Assembly (NCBI GenBank): GCA_003022815.1
Contig: PXSL01000136.1
Span: 1-14,288, forward strand
DNA length: 14,288 nt
Source: Halobacteriales archaeon SW_5_68_122
Lineage (GTDB): Archaea; Halobacteriota; Halobacteria; Halobacteriales; Haloarculaceae
Direction: 5' to 3'
The number at the start of each line of letters is the position of its first letter. Within the stretch, counting starts at the first letter, position 1. The position numbers and the translations under genes were made by a program. Under the pieces are notes generated by a model. It saw nothing but the letters and a program-made list of their open reading frames with translations, searched no databases and was not told the origin of the DNA. Below are positions 12,658 through 14,288 of the stretch, piece by piece.

Positions 12658-13701
12658 TCAGTCGGCCTCGAACTCCGCCAGGTCGGGCGCCATCTCCTCG
12701 GGGTCCTCGGCACCGTCGTGGGCCCGTTTGTACGCCCGGCGGTACCGCTGGAGCTTCCGGTAGAGAATGTAGAAGAACAGGCCGGCGTAGACGACGACGA
12801 ACCCGAAGAAGACGACCAGCGTCGGGACCCCTGGGACCACGAGGGCGACGAGGCCGGGCACGAGGCCGACGAGGACGTTGTAGGTGGCGTGGATGAATGC
12901 CGCGATGACGAGCCCCTTGATGACGATGGGGACGGCGTTCTCGCGGTTGAACTTCGCCAGCCCGAGGTAGTAGCCGGCGAACGCGGAGTAGATGACGTGG
13001 CCCGGGCCGGCGAGGCTACGGACGGCCGTTATCCCGCCGCCGGCCTCGACCGCCTCGGAGAACTGGGCGGCGAAGTCGACGGTCATTGCCGTCAGAAGCG
13101 CGCCCGAGCCCTGGAGGTTCTGAGTGATGTAGAGGACGTTCTCGATCGTGGCGAAGCCCAGACCGGCGACGGCGCCGTACACCGCGCCGTCGACGACCGA
13201 GTCGAAGCGGTCGTCCCGGTAGGCGTACAGCCGTACCGCGAGCAGCTTCACGATCTCCTCGATCGGGCCGACGACGAGGTAGTAGTACAGTGGGATGCCG
13301 ACGAGCGGGAGCAACTGGAGGGGGCTGAGCGTGCCGTTGACGACGGCCGCGAACCCGGCGAAGAAGATCGCCAGGACGAACGTCACCGCCAGCAGGGTCG
13401 GCGGTTCCTTCGTGGTGACGTCAGTCCGGTAGACGTACAGCGCCAGGAGACCGGCGGGAACGACCGACAGCACGACCAGTCCGAGGACGAACGGGTTGTC
13501 AATGATGATGGCGCCCGCGCCGCCGGCAAGAATCGCCAGGAAGATGACGAACCCGAGGACGTAGAGGGACCACCGCGCGACCCTGATGGCGCCGGCGTGG
13601 AGGGCCACCGCGAGGTTGTCCAGCGCCGTCCGCGGTTCCCACTCGGCGACGTCGTAGAGGTCCTCCGAGTCGTCGGCACGAGCCTCGACCGGGTCCTTCA
13701 T
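12658..13701 (-). CDS. PrsW-family intramembrane metalloprotease
   Basis: A polytopic membrane protein of the PrsW/CAAX-protease superfamily; PrsW of Bacillus cleaves an anti-sigma factor, but the target in archaea is unknown. The 347 residues have a soluble acidic N-terminus (1-35), about eight or nine membrane helices, and an acidic C-terminus after a basic RRAYKRAH segment. Active-site motifs are present: GPIEEIVKLLAV at 145-156 (Glu148, Glu149, Lys152), DGAVYGAVAGLGFATIEN at 171-188, PGHVIYSAFAGYYLG at 233-247 (His235) and FIHATYN at 269-275 (His271). The ATG at 13701 gives the expected length. It is convergent with ribE and divergent from the 124-aa gene. Confidence 0.9.
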   Translation of the reverse strand: MKDPVEARADDSEDLYDVAEWEPRTALDNLAVALHAGAIRVARWSLYVLGFVIFLAILAGGAGAIIIDNPFVLGLVVLSVVPAGLLALYVYRTDVTTKEPPTLLAVTFVLAIFFAGFAAVVNGTLSPLQLLPLVGIPLYYYLVVGPIEEIVKLLAVRLYAYRDDRFDSVVDGAVYGAVAGLGFATIENVLYITQNLQGSGALLTAMTVDFAAQFSEAVEAGGGITAVRSLAGPGHVIYSAFAGYYLGLAKFNRENAVPIVIKGLVIAAFIHATYNVLVGLVPGLVALVVPGVPTLVVFFGFVVVYAGLFFYILYRKLQRYRRAYKRAHDGAEDPEEMAPDLAEFEAD

Positions 13702-13766
13702 ACCCGCACGAGAGTCGGCAGCGACCTAACAGTTTTGAACGTCGACCGCTCCGCCGACCGCGAGCC

Positions 13767-13783
13767 GGGACCCTTTCGGTCCC
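13767..13783. repeat. 6-bp dyad in the divergent promoter region
   Basis: GGGACC (13767-13772) and GGTCCC (13778-13783) flank CTTTC between the PrsW and 124-aa genes. It is a possible operator or a chance dyad in GC-rich sequence. A weak TATA-like TTCAAAACTG (13732-13741) lies on the PrsW side. Confidence 0.35.
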
Positions 13784-13801
13784 CCACCCCGAACGAGTGA
13801 T

Positions 13802-14176
13802 ATGCACTTCGACCAGCGGACCCAGCGGGCGCTCCGGGAATTCGGCCTCTCGACGGCCGAAATCCGCGAGGTCTCCGAGGCCGTCGTCGAGGCCACCGCC
13901 GAGGAGGCGGCCGCCATAGAGGCGTTCTTCGACGGGCTCGACGTCGTGTACTCGGACATGGACCGGGCGCACTCGACCGCGGAGCTCCCCGAACACGGCC
14001 TGGAGTACGTCGACCTCTACACCCACGCCGCCGACCTGCGGGGCTACGCCAAGTTCGACGGGTGGGGCGCCTACGTTGAGGGCGGCCGCGTTCTCGACGA
14101 CGAGGTGGTCGAGCTGACGCTCGGGCCGACGGTCGAGGACCGGGTCCGCTTCGCCGCCGACCGCGAGCATCTATGA
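13802..14176 (+). CDS. Uncharacterised haloarchaeal protein, 124 aa (DUF7532-like)
   Basis: The 124 residues are soluble and acidic, with no membrane segment. They begin MHFDQRTQRALREFGLSTAEI, continue with a helical Glu/Ala-rich region (30-50) and then a conserved-looking core: VVYSDMDRAH, EYVDLYTHAADLRGYAKFDGWGAYVEGGR and ELTLGPTVEDRVRFAADRE. I recall a haloarchaeal family of unknown function with this opening and core, filed as DUF7532, but could not check. Its TGA overlaps the ATG of the FAU-1 gene by four bases (ATGA, 14173-14176). Coupled translation suggests a role linked to that RNA-binding protein. Confidence 0.72.
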   Translation: MHFDQRTQRALREFGLSTAEIREVSEAVVEATAEEAAAIEAFFDGLDVVYSDMDRAHSTAELPEHGLEYVDLYTHAADLRGYAKFDGWGAYVEGGRVLDDEVVELTLGPTVEDRVRFAADREHL

Positions 14177-14288
14177 ACGTTCGGATCCGGGGCATCTACA
14201 CGACGGCGCTGACGGAACTGCTCGGCGAAGGGGGCGACCACGACATCGTCCAGGCGTCGCCGCCCATCCGCGAGCGGTTCGACGAGAC
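14173..14288 (+). CDS. FAU-1 / RNase E/G-like RNA-binding protein (5' end only)
   Basis: Only the first 38 codons are in the window. They read MNVRIRGIYTTALTELL, then VQASPPIRERF, which match the start of archaeal FAU-1 (AU-binding protein, DUF402 and S1-like domains), a proposed ribonuclease acting on AU-rich RNA including 5S rRNA precursors. The rest lies beyond the right edge. The ATG overlaps the previous gene's stop in ATGA, indicating one operon. Confidence 0.78.
   Translation, partial: MNVRIRGIYTTALTELLGEGGDHDIVQASPPIRERFDE

Noticed and set aside
12718..13800. 360-codon plus-strand frame opposite the PrsW gene
   Set aside because: It is very rich in Glu, Asp, Arg and Gly but is the antisense of membrane helices; the PrsW motifs are decisive.

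Overview
The window looks like a stretch of a haloarchaeal chromosome. It is GC-rich, its proteins are strongly acidic, TATA-like boxes lie about 28 bases before leaderless starts, and several gene types are archaeal or haloarchaeal (PurO-type IMP cyclohydrolase, FAU-1, an HVO_0416-like zinc finger, a PrsW-family membrane protease). Gene names rest on protein motifs read by eye; no database search was possible.

Layout. 1-2240 (minus) is a sulfation unit: a sulfotransferase with a GTG start and a strong Shine-Dalgarno, a 41-codon ORF, and an APS kinase fused to a nucleotidyltransferase that runs off the left edge. 2226-2980 is a lower-GC gap with nested inverted repeats. 2981-4506 (plus) holds purO, a 64-aa conserved-looking protein and a YfcE-like phosphoesterase. 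4507-4909 lies between convergent genes and is filled by a regularly spaced array of different stem-loops. 4910-8562 (minus) holds a Dpm1-like glycosyltransferase, a GMC flavoprotein oxidoreductase, its Tat-exported gluconate-dehydrogenase-subunit-3-like partner, and a ruined esterase gene interrupted by a 108-bp element. 8679-8849 (plus) is a small zinc-finger protein. 8850-9441 is a gap with a possible decayed membrane-protein gene. 9442-11147 (plus) is a UvrD-like helicase broken by a frameshift. 11172-11895 (minus) holds two tiny membrane proteins and a zinc-binding protein. 12031-12636 (plus) is a bacterial-type riboflavin synthase. 12658-13701 (minus) is a PrsW protease. 13802-14288 (plus) is an uncharacterised 124-aa protein overlapping the start of a FAU-1-type RNase/RNA-binding gene.

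How genes work together. The APS kinase should make PAPS, the donor for the adjacent sulfotransferase. The GMC protein and subunit 3 overlap by four bases and are probably one extracytoplasmic dehydrogenase. Two of about seventeen protein genes are visibly inactivated (esterase and helicase), so this stretch has seen recent decay.

The two most striking features are the stem-loop array at 4510-4843 and the small non-autonomous element at 8103-8210. Removing that element together with one copy of its 3-bp target duplication restores the G-F-S-Q-G active-site motif of the esterase.
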